DNA of 64,000 nt from Stenocarpella maydis (taxonomy: Eukaryota > Ascomycota > Sordariomycetes > Diaporthales > Diaporthaceae). The position numbers were made by a program, and so were the translations under genes. The stretch is from assembly GCA_002270565.1 (NCBI GenBank), contig NQMI01000008.1, positions 4,807 through 68,806 of the forward strand, in the 5' to 3' direction. Under the pieces are notes generated by a model. It searched no databases. It was not told the origin of the DNA and saw only the letters and a program-made list of their open reading frames with translations. Below are positions 47,834 to 59,103 of this stretch, piece after piece; positions within the stretch are counted from its first letter, which is position 1; every line of letters starts with the position of its first letter.

Positions 47834-47939
47834 AAATGAGACTATGGATGAAACCAGAATTACTCACGGAAATACTTTTAAGGACAAAAGAAGCAAAGAG
47901 GGAGATAGTATTATAAACCATCAAGCGTTAGCAGCAAAC

Positions 47940-48382
47940 TGTTATGAGCCAACACACATTGGCGGCTGACTACTGCAGAAGACAACCCCGCAGGTCGGGA
48001 AGTAACCCAAAAGGAGCGCCCCGCCTGATCCAATTAGTGATGCCACCTTATCAGGGTTAGGGTTAGGGACCCACTAGGATTGATGAGATCTATGTTGATT
48101 CCATTAAGTAGCACCCAGTTAATAGCATCACTATTGATTCCATTAAGCTATTAAAGAGTCGGAATATATATATAGATATGGTTATTACTATAGTAGATAG
48201 TTTTTATAGAATAGACTCTTCAGTTGTTAATCTAAGTATTTAATCCTAGCATTGGATAGCCTTATAGCTAGTGATCATTGTTAGTTAATAATATTGCTTA
48301 ATAACCGCCTAATAATGTATTCTGAATATAAACTCTTGATCTTTTAGGTCTAAAAGCACTCGGAAACCCTCTGATCATTACA
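47940..48382 (+). repeat. Ty3/gypsy LTR (443 bp)
   Basis: Starts TGTTATGAGCCAACAC and ends CTGATCATTACA, homologous to 19836-20276 in the opposite orientation. It contains GGGTTAGGGTTAGGG telomere-like repeats. Directly upstream (47909-47935) is a second, RIP-mutated copy of the first 27 bp of the LTR, so two LTR starts lie in tandem. Confidence 0.8.
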
Positions 48383-48384
48383 CA

Positions 48385-48800
48385 AACTACTGCAGAAGAC
48401 AACCCCGCAAGTCAGGAAACAGCTCCCGAAAAGGTCATCCCACCTAATCCAATCAGTAACGCCACCTTATCAGGGTTAGGGTCAGGGACCTACCAAAATT
48501 AATAAAATCTATATTGACTCCATCAAGCAATATTCAGTCAACAGCATCACCATTAATTCTATCGAGCCACTAAAGAGTCAGAACATATATACGGACATAG
48601 TCATCACCCCAGTAGATAGCTTTCATAGAACAGACTCTTCAGTCATCAATCTAAGTATTCAATCCCAGTATTGAATAGCCTTATAGCTAGTGATCATTAT
48701 TAGTTAATAATATTTCTTAACAACCGCCTAATAATGTATTCTGAATATAAACCCTTGATCTTTCAGGTTTAATGTACTTGGAAACCATCTGATCATTACC
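48385..48800 (+). repeat. Second Ty3/gypsy LTR in tandem, 5'-truncated
   Basis: Starts ACTACTGCAGAAGACAACC, so about the first 27 bp of the LTR are missing. It otherwise follows the preceding LTR to CTGATCATTACC. Differences from the first copy are transitions plus some third-base-like changes (for example TTAGGGTCAGGG for TTAGGGTTAGGG). The tandem arrangement suggests recombination between LTRs or nested insertion. Confidence 0.7.
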
Positions 48801-49389
48801 TCAAGTCGCGCGCCTAGAGCATTAATATACTTAATATAAGAGGTCCACACTCACAAGTTGTAATCCAATTGGCTAATAAGGCTATCACACAAATAGCCAA
48901 AGGTTAATATACTCTCCAAGCGCCCTTCCATTATCCCTCCCTTATCAGCATTCCAATAGTTGCTTGGGGTAATTAACTTAACCATTAGCAATTATAGAAG
49001 GTTAAACCAAGACCCAATATTCGCCCTCATTACCGCCCTTAGCCGAATTGCTTTAACTCACTAGTTCTTATAACTTTAAAGTTCAGGGTGACAGGAGAGG
49101 AATTACCTTAGCCACTTCCTCCCTAGAGGAGGGCAATTCTTATAAGGGAAGGCAAGGCAGGCTACAAGGACCTTTATTTCCAATTAAGTCAACCCAAGGC
49201 CTAGGCTACTTTAGTTAATAATAAGTAGTACTAATTGATCCTCCTAATAGTCAGAAAGATACATCTAAGGATTGGCAGCTTCACGATGATTAATAACGCA
49301 TATAGCGACAACGAAGTATTAATATAGGTATAGACTATAGCCTAGAGGCAGCCTTTAAAGACATGTTATCAGTTATTACTATAAGGGCN
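48801..49389. other. Unassigned repeat-like DNA ending at an N
   Basis: AT-rich to balanced sequence with no frame that I can place. It ends at a single N at 49389, one base before the MULE terminus. Confidence 0.5.
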
Positions 49390-52294
49390 GAGAACGGAGA
49401 TTCGCAAGGCAGAAAACGGAGGGTACAAGGCAACATGTATCCCTGGTGCGCCAACATTAATTTGCACTATGGGCTCGCCATACATAACAGAAATACACAG
49501 TCATTAACTACACATCTATTGCATATCGTCGCTACTATCGTGACTTCTGGCCTTGGTGTTTTGCTACTTTCTTCGTCGCCTAGGCCGTTCCTCCTCGTAC
49601 CCAAGCACCGTAATCTCCTCCTAGGTCTCCTTCTCGTCGCCAACGAGGTCCTCTATAGTTAACTCTACCCGTGGCAGCTGGTTGATGGTCTCACGAGCCC
49701 TCGTACGGGGCTTCTTGGCTGTTGGCCCTGGTGTTAAGGCCGTCGTCGCTGGCGAGGCTGTCTCTGCAGAACATCGCTTCGGAAGCTGGCGAGTTGGTGG
49801 CTTCGTGAGCCCTGCTGCCAACTGCTGGTCCCGTCGGACGGCTTCTCGCTGGTTCTTCCTACTACGGGATTCCTTCTCGTCTAGTGACTGGAGGGTCTCA
49901 TCATTCCACTCGAATGCTGAGTTAACACGTTATACAGAGGTCGTCATCGCCCTCATCTTATCACCTGCCCTACTACCCAGACTGGTGGTTATTAAGGCTG
50001 TCTTCTTACCCATTACGGCCTTCCCACGGGTTGCAAGAATACCATCTTCATCTACACCAAACGTACTCTCATCACAAGGTCTTCCCTTTATTGCAGTAAC
50101 CCTATTCGGCTCGAGGACTGCCAGAAGAGGGTTTCCAACTGAGAGGTCACAATCTAGCCAATAAGACTTATAAATATCTTCTCTCTCAAGAGGGCGGCCG
50201 GCTCCCTCACTATCGGCAATTCGGCTTGCGCAGGGCAAGCCGTATTGGGTATAGATAGGGCAAACGCACATCATCAGCAAGCAGTTGCCCCGTAGAACCT
50301 ACCCCTAAAGCATTCGCTTCGCGTGACTTCTCATCATCAAGAGAAGCTCAAGGGCCGCCCACGATACCTAAAGCGGAAGCTTGCCAAGCCACTTCTACCC
50401 GTTAAACTTCTCTAGTAACAATATCTTCTAACGGGCCTCCTCAGAGCATAAGGCACGAGAACTATCCTCTATCATCTCGTGGGCAGCCTCAATCAGATAG
50501 AGAACGTTACCCATTCCGTAGCCGAGATAAACCTTCAGCTTCCAATATATAGCCTCCATAGAGGAGGTCACACATAAGCCGAAGTTAAGGATTTTGCAGG
50601 TCTTATACACAGCCCATTTGGCAACAATCTTCTCCCCTTCATCAACATACTAGGTCTAAAGGTAGTTAATAATCACCACCTGATCTAAGAACTTCTCTCA
50701 TAAGCGCTACCAAGCCATATCATAGATCTCACAATCAGTTGAGAATTCCATAATCTTCAAAAGATCAAATAGAGCCTAACGAGTATAGGGGATATCCTCT
50801 AATTTAGGGACCTTTACAGGTATCGTGGCTCTATTTCTCCCTAGCACACCCAGCAAGACCTCATCTTCTGCCTCGCCAGCTTCCTCCTCTTCTGCTTCCT
50901 CCCCTTCATCTTCTTCTGCCATCACTCATGGCTTCTTCCACTTCTTCTTAATATTCAACTTAACGTTAGCATTAATGTAGAAGAAGCAGAATTAATAACA
51001 TGCCTAGGGGAATTCGTGGCTAAGGGCGTTAATCAGGGCAGTATCATAGTCTATTATAAAGACCGTCGGGTCGTCAGCTTAGCAGTAGCAGAGAAGGTCA
51101 TAAACTTGCTCCAGAAGCCATCAGAAGTTAGGTTCCTTCTCGCCATCAACGACGCCTTAAAATAGGGGCAAGTTCTTCCTCATAGGGGTCACGCAAGTGC
51201 CCTAGAAGTACAGCATCTTCTTATTGTTTATCAAATACATACAGTCGAGCGAGAGGCACTACGTGAAGCGATTTTCTTAAATCCACGCCAACTGTTCCCT
51301 CATACACCAAAAGATACCCGTAACATTATCATCACTATTGGTTGCAAAGCAGTACCAATATCCCTTCTTCTCAAGCAAGTCTAGTAAGGCTTATATTGGA
51401 GTGTAGATTCCTTGCTTCTCCTTCCGCCAGCCTGCCAGCCAGTCCTTCATTATATTTAGTCCCACGATAACATCAGGATACTATCGTCGGAGTGCCTGCT
51501 CAAGCTTCTTCAGCTTTACCATCAAGGGGTCTTTGGCGGTACGAGCGAGGAATTCACGCTGGGCTTCTATCAGTTTAACCCAGCCACGCTGGGCTCCACC
51601 AACTTCTTAAGGGCCATAAGACTGGTGCTCTATATTGTTAAGCTGAAGGACCCATTTGCCAGCAGTCTTCTTGGTGTAGTGGGCAAGTGCTAACCAGCCA
51701 CAGTTGGCTTTAAATATAGAAGAAGAGTGTGTTGTTGCAGTAGTTGGGCGTTTGGTGCCGCGGCTACACTGCAGACTTGCATATGCAGGGCTAGAATCCA
51801 CCTTGACTATTATATAGCCAGCTCGCTTCATGACTTCATCTAACTCAGCTTTGAGGTCCTCGTAGGTATCATATTTATCATAGAAAAGTCTCAGGTACTC
51901 AGGAGGTTGGCAAAGTGCTGGGAGTCTGTTGTTTGCAGCGGTGATGTGGGCGTTCCAGTTGTGACAGTCTGCCTGCCACTACGCCTCGAGGCGGGTGTAG
52001 TCAGGGGCCTGCATTATCGCTACAACACCAAAAAGTTTGATTCTGACTGGTGATGATGTATCTCTGATGGCCAAACCATCGATCGCAAGAAGTATTTGGC
52101 CAGTATCGTATGTGGTGGGTGGTTGGCGAGGGAGTATTGTTTGGTGGGTGAAGGGGGTTTGGCAGGTCTGCAGACGAAGGGCACAAAAGGCACCTGGTTG
52201 GGGTGGTGTGTGAGGTTTAATGGAGCGCTCTGATTAGCTGGGGGTACTTATTGCCTTGTACCCTCCGTTTTCTGCCTTGCGAATCTCCGTTCTC
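49390..52294 (-). mobile_element. MULE DNA transposon, subfamily B, copy 2 (2905 bp)
   Basis: Same perfect 44-bp TIRs and length as the copy at 42672. It is less mutated, with longer open stretches on the minus strand (51831-51607, 50610-50428, 50280-49930, 49821-49621). The left end sits directly after the N; the right end has the AATCTCTT target duplication, matched not by its own left flank but by that of copy 1. Confidence 0.88.
49540..52020 (-). pseudogene. Mutator-like transposase (least damaged copy)
   Basis: The minus-strand frame runs from about 52020 to 49540. The N-terminal segment includes LRLFYDKYDTYEDLKAELDE. The catalytic MULE core has LSLDCMYLINNKKMLYF (first Asp) and FIIDYDTALINALSHEFP (second Asp retained). 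ANVKLNIKKKWKK and an acidic stretch follow, then C-terminal basic domains (RSRKNQREAVRRDQQL; KKPRTRARETINQL). Nonsense codons occur at Trp/Gln positions, so it is inactive, but it is the best template for recognising the family in this window. Nuclear DDE transposase by homology. Confidence 0.85.
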
Positions 52295-52302
52295 AATCTC
52301 TT

Positions 52303-52536
52303 TATGGCGGAGAGGGGGAAAGAACACCAAAAAAAGAACACATGCTTTTGGAACCTCAACTGGCAAATGGTTGGGCAGGCGTCACCTTTGGAAAACCTGA
52401 GGGACTCGGGCTTTGGGAAGACCCTTCCAAGTTTAAGTTCGGCTTCCCTGATCCTCTCCCGTAATTCTTTTGCCGAAGCTGGCTCGCCATGCCCATTGCT
52501 GGCTGAAGCTTTGGCAACTGTTGGAAGGTGGGCCAT
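52303..52536 (-). pseudogene. ORF fragment adjoining the MULE insertion site
   Basis: A minus-strand frame from ATG at 52536 (AKELRERIREAELKLGRVFP, a charged helix) runs towards the MULE target duplication and into the TIR. It lies on the other side of the insertion from the CorA-like remnant and in the same direction, so it could be the 5' part of that gene. No family motif confirms this. Confidence 0.25.
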
Positions 52537-52613
52537 GATGGAGAGCCTAGGTATGGACGAATAATTTGGCCGTGCTTCTGTGATGGTGAAAAAGTAGTCA
52601 TTTGGCGTAACAC

Positions 52614-54241
52614 TTGCGGAGATTGAGTAGCTAGCTAATTAGTGAGCCTTGGGGCAGTAATAAGGTTGGGAGCTCCATGCTAGTTAACGGCACAACCTCG
52701 CAGACCATGCTTATTTAAGATCACGCGATTATCTCAGATCCAGCCACACGTGTGACGCGCCGCCACAATGTTTCACCTCGGCTTTCATTTCACCGAGATT
52801 AGAAGGCCGCAGGCTGGGTTCAAATGCGGTTTTTTGGCCAGGATTATCCGCATCCACAGCCTGTCGCAACCAGGCGTCGTGGGATGATGGTGTGGTTACT
52901 TATCTTATGTATCATAATGTACCTAGGTATGTGAAAAATTTTACATTTTAGCCTGGAATGGAGGTCGTAGGTGTGGGACCTTCCTCTTCAGGTTATAGTA
53001 GATCGATGGTCTCGATAGGAGACAGGGCGTCCAAACCGACCCTTCAGGGATCAGCCGAGTGCGAGGCTATATATCGAAGAAGATTCAGTATAGTTGGGAG
53101 TCTACATCTCTTAGAGGCCGCCGCATACAGCGGCAAGGGATGAGGCAGTTTGTCCAACACACCCCGGCCTTGGCCCGGTGCGTGTGAAGTAGCTTACACG
53201 CGACCCATATCATGCTCAAACTATCAGGACTCGATGTGAGTCTCACCATTGAAAAGTTACACCGATACTGTAGTACAAGCTCCAGACAGTGGCAATGATA
53301 GTCACAGCAACTGCTGCAGCTAACGGGCCTTACTCAGCCATGGCTACAGCCCCTTGGACGGACGCCGCGAACTACTGTGACTGATTTGTTTTTTTTTTTA
53401 GTGAGCTATGTTGGCGAATCCAAAAATAGGAACCTAGCCAAGACCTTTTCTTTGTCTTGTGTCAAATCCGAGTCCACCCCGTTCAATATCGTAGAGACAC
53501 CTTGTACCTATTAGTTTGCCATTAGCCTACGACTATGCATCACATAACGAACTACCAAGGAATGAACTGCACTGGAAATCATAATGAAAAACTTTATATA
53601 TGAAATCGGAGATAGATGGCCCAAAATTTTAAATTTCTGAGTAAACTATGTCAAAAATTAGCCACAGTGCTTGTGCGTCAGCTCAAGTTGAACCAGAGTT
53701 CCTTTTGCGATAACTTGAATGGAATCTCTCTTCTGCCTTAGCTGCTAGTCTCTGCTGACATTTATTAATTGGCCATTCCAAAGCACCCAGGCATTGGTTT
53801 TAGTGAATATGGCAACTGAATATGTGTATGCGACGTTTCCTCAAACATTACCACCTGTTCCGAGTCTGTTGTCCCAATACGGCGGAGGATCTAGGCTCTT
53901 GGTCACCATTGTAAGGGACCCAGGGAACTCATTTATAACCATCGCCCAGATCAGGAAGTAAGTAAGCCTCTGCATAGTCATCATCCACTTCACTATTAGA
54001 CTGGGGCTCCAAGTGGTCACCGCCAATGGCAGGAATAGCTGGAGAGCGATGTCTTAGGAAGTAGCCGCCAATAGAGGGCATAGAGCGGGCTTGCTGAATT
54101 TCGCCGTCACTGACAGGAATGGGAGGAGGCTGTGGCTGCTAATCGTCTTTCCTCAGCTTGTCCTCGTAGAATACCGTGTACCCGAGCCTGTCGTGAGGTT
54201 CCCATCGGAGCCAAGAGGTAGGGCTATCGTCCCGATCAAAG
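52614..54241. other. Intergenic, mixed composition, no gene recognised
   Basis: Contains a T-run at about 53389-53399 and moderately AT-rich patches. Short ORFs at 52958-53143 and 53841-54026 have no support. No repeats shared with other parts of the window were noticed. Confidence 0.5.
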
Positions 54242-54982
54242 CTATGGGCGATTGTTGGTCCCAGTATACCCGCGCAACAAAAGACTAAGCGACAGGACGG
54301 ACAGGATGCGGAAGAGAAGGCCTACACACCCATATACCGTCTTTGCAACCTCGCGAACCCTGACGAGATAGCTAGGGACGATCCGGTGGCGGTCCAGCAG
54401 GTAAAAGACGCCACGCCAGGGGCCGGTCCCGAAGGGGACCCCCGAGTAGCCGCTCCGCCCGCCGATGCTCACCGGCCTGATGCCGTAGAGCGCCATGCCC
54501 GCGGCGTTGTTGAAGTACGTGTCCGGGTCGCCTGGGACCACCCCGTAGAGGATGGGCGTAAAGGCCCTGCCGCCGGCCGGGGTGATGGCATCGGCGGGCC
54601 TGTCCGTGAGGGGCACCGCGCCCTCGTGGTAGGTCTGGTAGACGTACGCCGGGCCCAGCCTGGTGCCGTGGCGGACCAGCCGCCTCGGGGGTCCGCTGCC
54701 CTCGTGTGTGCTGCTGGTGGCCGGGCCGGTGTTGGCTGCGGCGTCTTGGGCGTATCCGTGCATATCGGGTGTAGTATTCTCATACACGATCACCGTATAT
54801 GTGTCGCAGTGGTGAATGTTGATCCTGTCCACGCTGATACCGTAGGGGTTTATCTGGGACAGGTCTATGTCGCCGGCGTGTATACCGTGGACTATGCCCC
54901 GGTAAAGCTTCCCCTCGATGGTGACCCTGACCTGCTCGCCCAGCATGAACTTGTGCCGTGGTAGTAGTGGTGGGGTTTCCAT
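54242..54982 (-). CDS. Hypothetical protein, 246 aa, with C-terminal hydrophobic segment
   Basis: Single-exon minus-strand ORF from ATG at 54982. The N-terminus (FMLGEQVRVTIEGKLYRGIVHGI) looks like a small SH3-like beta barrel or tudor-type fold. The middle is Thr/Gly/Pro-rich. The end has a hydrophobic helix (YGCVGLLFRILSVLSLSLLL), possibly a tail anchor, then a short polar tail. GC content is high in the coding part. I do not recognise a family. It might be extended by an upstream exon, as the region 55000-55235 also holds a minus-strand frame. Confidence 0.5.
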   Translation of the reverse strand: METPPLLPRHKFMLGEQVRVTIEGKLYRGIVHGIHAGDIDLSQINPYGISVDRINIHHCDTYTVIVYENTTPDMHGYAQDAAANTGPATSSTHEGSGPPRRLVRHGTRLGPAYVYQTYHEGAVPLTDRPADAITPAGGRAFTPILYGVVPGDPDTYFNNAAGMALYGIRPVSIGGRSGYSGVPFGTGPWRGVFYLLDRHRIVPSYLVRVREVAKTVYGCVGLLFRILSVLSLSLLLRGYTGTNNRP

Positions 54983-55571
54983 GATGTCGGTGGCGTGAGA
55001 ATACTTGACTGGTATCTCGTATTTGCTGTTGTTTGAGTTGCCCGTCGACCCTGTCGAGGCGACTTGGTGGGGATTTCTGCTGCTGCGGTGCTGTGCTTTG
55101 ATCTTGCTGGCTTGCGGCGGCTGGCTCGGAAGAATAGCAGCTAGACAAGTGCAGGAATAGAGGAGCTTTTATGAGCAGCCTTTCGAACGTGACTGCGCAG
55201 CTGCTTCCCTGTGACACCGTACTTCCTGTGATCAACTCGAGATTGATACACTTTACTCTCTGGTGCTGGTCCGGGCACAGGTCTTATAGTTGTCATCAAG
55301 TAACTTAATACTGGACACCAATTCGGAATTAACCAGGCCTTCGGTCTGAAGCCAGTGAGGCCGGCAGCGATTTCAAGAGCCGGGGTATCATTGAGCAGGG
55401 CGCGGTGTGTGCTGTCAATCCGTTCTGATATGTGTGTGCGTGAATATCCGTGGGTATTCATACTAACTAGAGAAAGCTATGCTCGGTGTTGACCTTCTGC
55501 TTGCTTCAGGGTGACTTCCTCCCTAATCTCTCCCTCATCACTCACGTGAACGAGAATTTGAGATTTACTAA
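54983..55571. other. Intergenic between hypothetical gene and AP-2 sigma
   Basis: Divergent 5' flanks of the two neighbouring genes. I searched this interval for the canonical first exon of AP-2 sigma (a sequence encoding something like M-x-L-S-F-I-L) and did not find it. Confidence 0.5.
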
Positions 55572-56266
55572 ATGCAATCAAGGAATACGGACAAGTCCAG
55601 ACGCGCCAACACCGCGGCCTTCGATAGGTAATCAACGAGCGCTCGTATCAACACACGCAAAGCCGATATCTACAAATGGGTATCTTCAGATCTTAAACAG
55701 ACAACTACTTAAAAACACGTCTACAACTCCACCCCCGCGCCTCACGCAACTCCCCCCCCCCCTTTTCAAACGGCCAGGGGCAAAACCCGGCTGGCCAAGT
55801 GGTACGCGCCGTACAGCGATGACGAGAAGATCAAGCTCAAGGGCGAGGTAAACTAAGCCCAATCCACCGTCTTCCGGTGCGCATCCGTCTCTCGCTTCTT
55901 CCGTGTCTCTGACAACCCATTTCAAAAACCCACCAGGTCCACCGCCTCGTAGCACCCCGCGACCAAAAGTACCAGTCCAACTTCGTCGAGTTCCGCAACA
56001 ACAAGATCGTCTACCGGCGGTACGCCGGCCTCTTCTTCTGCGCCTGTGTCGACACAAACGACAACGAGCTCGCCTTCCTCGAGGCCATCCACTTCTTTGT
56101 CGAGGTCCTCGATGCCTTCTTCGGCAACGTCTGCGAGCTGGACCTGGTCTTCAACTTCTACAAGGTCTATGCCATCCTAGACGAGGTCTTCCTGGCCGGC
56201 GAGATCGAAGAGACGAGCAAGCAGGTCGTGCTGACGAGGCTGGAGCATCTGGACAAGCTCGAATAG
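55572..56266 (+). CDS. APS2: AP-2 complex subunit sigma (N-terminus uncertain)
   Basis: Exons 55778-55847 and 55937-56266 encode the nearly invariant AP-2 sigma body: [40 protein letters not shown], then [17 protein letters not shown] and [11 protein letters not shown] to the stop. It is the small chain of the clathrin adaptor AP-2 at the plasma membrane, which binds dileucine cargo signals together with alpha. The acceptor at 55777 (GGCCAG) is in phase 2, as in relatives, where the first exon encodes a hydrophobic first strand ending NRQ. That exon was not found. The only in-phase candidate is 55572-55627 ([18 protein letters not shown], donor GTAATC), which is polar and unlike the family. 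The body is confident; the start is not. Confidence 0.8.
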
Positions 56267-57076
56267 TAGTGGCCCATCCTGGCCAGGTTAGATGCGCCGC
56301 CGAGTCTCGGATGGAGAGGCATTGGGGCAGGGATAAGGGAGCATCAATAATTTGGCCGAATTGAGCACTCTGGCTTTGGGCGAGGCGTAACGGAGTTATT
56401 CAGCAGGCTCGACACTTCGAACCATTCGTGGCACATATCAAAACATCTGGATTTTATGGCTGGCCTCTCCATGCCATTTCTCGCAATAGCAATGTTTAAT
56501 AGGAATCCGCCCTGGCTCCTCCTGGTGGAGTGCCTTTCGGTAAATGGCGCTGGCATGTGCATGGCAGTATCTGTGCAGCTATCTTCAAGCCCGGCATTCC
56601 ACCCATGCCCTGCAAGCCTCCTGTAGAGGGGTAAGAACGCTCGTATACGGGGCAGTTTTAAACTGCGTCGGCCCCGGGTTTCCACAAAAAGCCTTCAACA
56701 CCACAGCCATCATTCGGGCAACCTTGCCCTATACGAAGCTGTTTGATCCTCTGACGACACCTCCTGGCTTCTCACCTCTTGACGTGGTGATGCCGTTCCG
56801 TACCCTTTCCATCACGCAATCATCGTCATATTCGGTTTCTTCTTCCTCCCTCGCAAATAGTGGGAAGCATAGCCGCCAAGGCCTAACATTTCTCTCAATT
56901 TGCTGACATTTGAAAGAGGATGGAACGGTGTCGGATGTGAACATAGTTGATGGCCCCTCTGAGCCGCAGACGTCTTCCAAAGCCGCCGGCCAGCCAGGAC
57001 GCTCACTATACGCCAATAATGGGGAGAATGGCGCTTGAGCAACGTAAGTTCCCACAGAGAGGGTGCAAAGGATTCA
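56267..57076. other. Convergent 3' flanks, no gene recognised
   Basis: Lies between AP-2 sigma (+) and the zinc-knuckle gene (-). Overlapping ORFs (56344-56685 minus, 56544-56906 plus) are mutually exclusive and unsupported. Confidence 0.5.
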
Positions 57077-59103
57077 CTAATCGGCCGACATCCTCGTACT
57101 GTAACCGCTTTCGGCGTCGTCGGTAACGAGTCCAGAATCTCTAAGACATCCCTCGCCCTTGTCATTCGTGGCCTGTTGGTCCGTTCCCTCATTCAGATCA
57201 TCTGGAGGAGGCGAATTTACCTTCATTTGTGCGCTGAACGTGGTCATGCTCAGTTCTGCGCGGCTCCCTTGTGGCAACTTGACCACTATCTTGCCTTCGT
57301 TAACGAAAGAGGCTCTGTTTCCAGTATTGCTCGTCTGGCTTGTCTTATCGAACGGTTCTCGAGAGTGGTGCTCGTCAATCAAGGTCTTTGTCTCCGAGGG
57401 CGCCCCCGTAAAAGTTCCCTGCGCTGGAGGCAGTCTCACTGTAGGGCGAGACCGGTCACCTGCATCATCGTAGATTCCCATTTCTATCCATTTATCCTCT
57501 TCGATTTGAATCATCTTCATGGCAGAAATGCAATCTTCCAATCCACGGAGAAAGGCATCCACGTCGAAGCTCGCCATATCGCGGACCCAAGAAGCATCGG
57601 CATTCGGATGCAGACGCTGTATGTCAGCCTTCAGGTTATCCGAAGGCAGGTACACGGCGGGAACCACCGGCGTGTGTTCCTCTGAAGAGCTCGTGTTCAA
57701 CATTTTGACATCATTGTAGTAATCATCCCAGTAAGAAAGACGGCCGTCGCCACTGTCGCGGCGAGAACCACGTGGCAATAGCTCCGCGGACGCTTCACGC
57801 TCGTCGTGACTGGATTGAGAGCCACTCTGATGTCTTTCACGCCAGCGCCGGGCTCGCTTTTTCCGATGCGACTCCTCAATGCTCGATCTCCGACCACGCT
57901 TTCCTCGAGGTGGCGAGTAGTGGCTTATTAGTAGGCCTTCCATCCAGCCATCAGACCGAGACGGCGAGCGACCACGGCCATCACGTTTCAACAACGCCCG
58001 GCGGGCCGGGTCCACATCTTTGTCATCACCAACGCCCTCAGACAGGCCTTCAACAAGGCGATTCTCATGGGTGGGTGCACCATCCATGCTCCTGGACGGT
58101 GTCTTCTTTGCCTTGCGAGGCTGGCTGTACGGTGGGCGGTAACAGTCAGCTCCAGGTGGTGAGGATGACCGACCGCGTTGCAAAATTCCGGCCTTGATAC
58201 GCTGCTGCGTCAATGAATTTGGATTCTTGTTGGAGGGACAGAGAGTTGTCAGGTGATCCTCTTTGGCTCCGCAGCAGTAGCACTTGTAACGGCCAGTTGG
58301 CTTCGGATCGAGGCTTGGATCAAGGTTCGTAGGGCATCGCTCCTTGAAATGACCTGGCCAACTCGCCTGGTCAATATAAAGGTGACATCCACGCTGGGAA
58401 CTCGTGTCTTACCCTTTTCACCGCATCGACCGCAGACATATCCCTTTGGAGGTTTCCCACTGGGGATGCGGCTGGTTCCTGCCTTTTGTGCCTTACCGCC
58501 CTTCAATTGATCGTTGGGCTCAAGGCATTCGGTTCCTTGCACACGCTGATTCTCCCTGTTGGCCCCGGTGAGCGGAGGTGGCTTGGGTTTCGCCGACTTG
58601 GAGGTATTGCGTATATTCTCTGGGGCCTTCCAGCCAAGGAACTCTACATCGCTGTCTCCATCCCCGGATGAGACGTCGATGATCTTGTCCTCGTCAACAG
58701 TGATGACACCAGCAGCTCCCTGATCCATCCCATTATCTCCGGGCTGCTTTGTCTGGTTGCCATCCAAGATTGAGAGCAGTTCTTGCTGGGCCACCAACAG
58801 TCGCCGCGCGCAACTGGCGTCATCTCGTATCTGGGTCGACATCCAAGCAGCCAATGAATCGTGGATGTGGCAGTCATCGTGACCATGAAAACGCAGCGAT
58901 GCACACCAAGACTCAACTTGCGGTCGGAAAGCAGCAGAATCGGACAGGTCCCAGTCATTCAAGTGCTCCTGCAGCCACCTGAGATAGATGCTTACCAGGT
59001 CTGCACGTCCCTGAGCGCGTTTGTCAAGTTCTTGCAGGCTGATGCCACGGAGGACATCTGCTGCAAGGCTGTCTGTGCCTCGCGCCATGACGGCCTGCTG
59101 CAT
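57077..59103 (-). CDS. CCHC zinc-knuckle protein, 655 aa
   Basis: Minus-strand exons are 59103-58413 and 58353-57077; the 59-bp intron has a GTAAGA donor and GGCCAG acceptor. The splice completes a CCHC knuckle, YVCGRCGEKGHFKERCPTN, at about residues 223-241. A second Cys/His motif (CYCCGAKEDHLTTLC) follows. The first knuckle and the PTN after it resemble the zf-CCHC_2 type of RBBP6/Mpe1 polyadenylation factors, but there is no ubiquitin-like DWNN or RING domain, so it is not Mpe1. The N-terminus is helical. Acidic, Ser-rich and then Arg/Ser-rich stretches (RRSSIEESHRKKRARRWRER) suggest a nuclear RNA-binding role. The frame shows no damage. Confidence 0.8.

Larger units (their letters stand above)
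45577..48382 (+). mobile_element. Ty3/gypsy 3' fragment (integrase to 3' LTR), plus strand
   Basis: Begins within the integrase zinc-finger region, at the point aligned with about 14650 of the minus-strand element. It continues through the integrase C-terminus (about 46310-46560) and chromodomain (EYLIKWKGYN-like at about 46630-46740) to an LTR. The 5' two thirds are missing because the MULE terminus abuts it. RIP-type stops throughout. It is independent of the first copy, since mutations differ. Confidence 0.75.
42664..52302 (-). mobile_element. 9.6-kb MULE-bounded insertion with one 8-bp target duplication
   Basis: AATCTCTT at 42664-42671 and again at 52295-52302 flanks a block. The block starts with one MULE (42672-45576), contains 3.8 kb of Ty3/gypsy and unassigned DNA, and ends with a second MULE (49390-52294). 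The inner flanks of the two MULEs do not share a duplication. Read literally this is a composite-transposon layout. The N at 49389, immediately before the second MULE, means a scaffold chimera of a simple 2.9-kb insertion is equally possible. Confidence 0.55.

Noticed and set aside
54386..54964. 192-codon plus-strand ORF opposite the hypothetical gene
   Set aside because: Antisense shadow in GC-rich coding DNA; the minus-strand frame is longer and has a better start.
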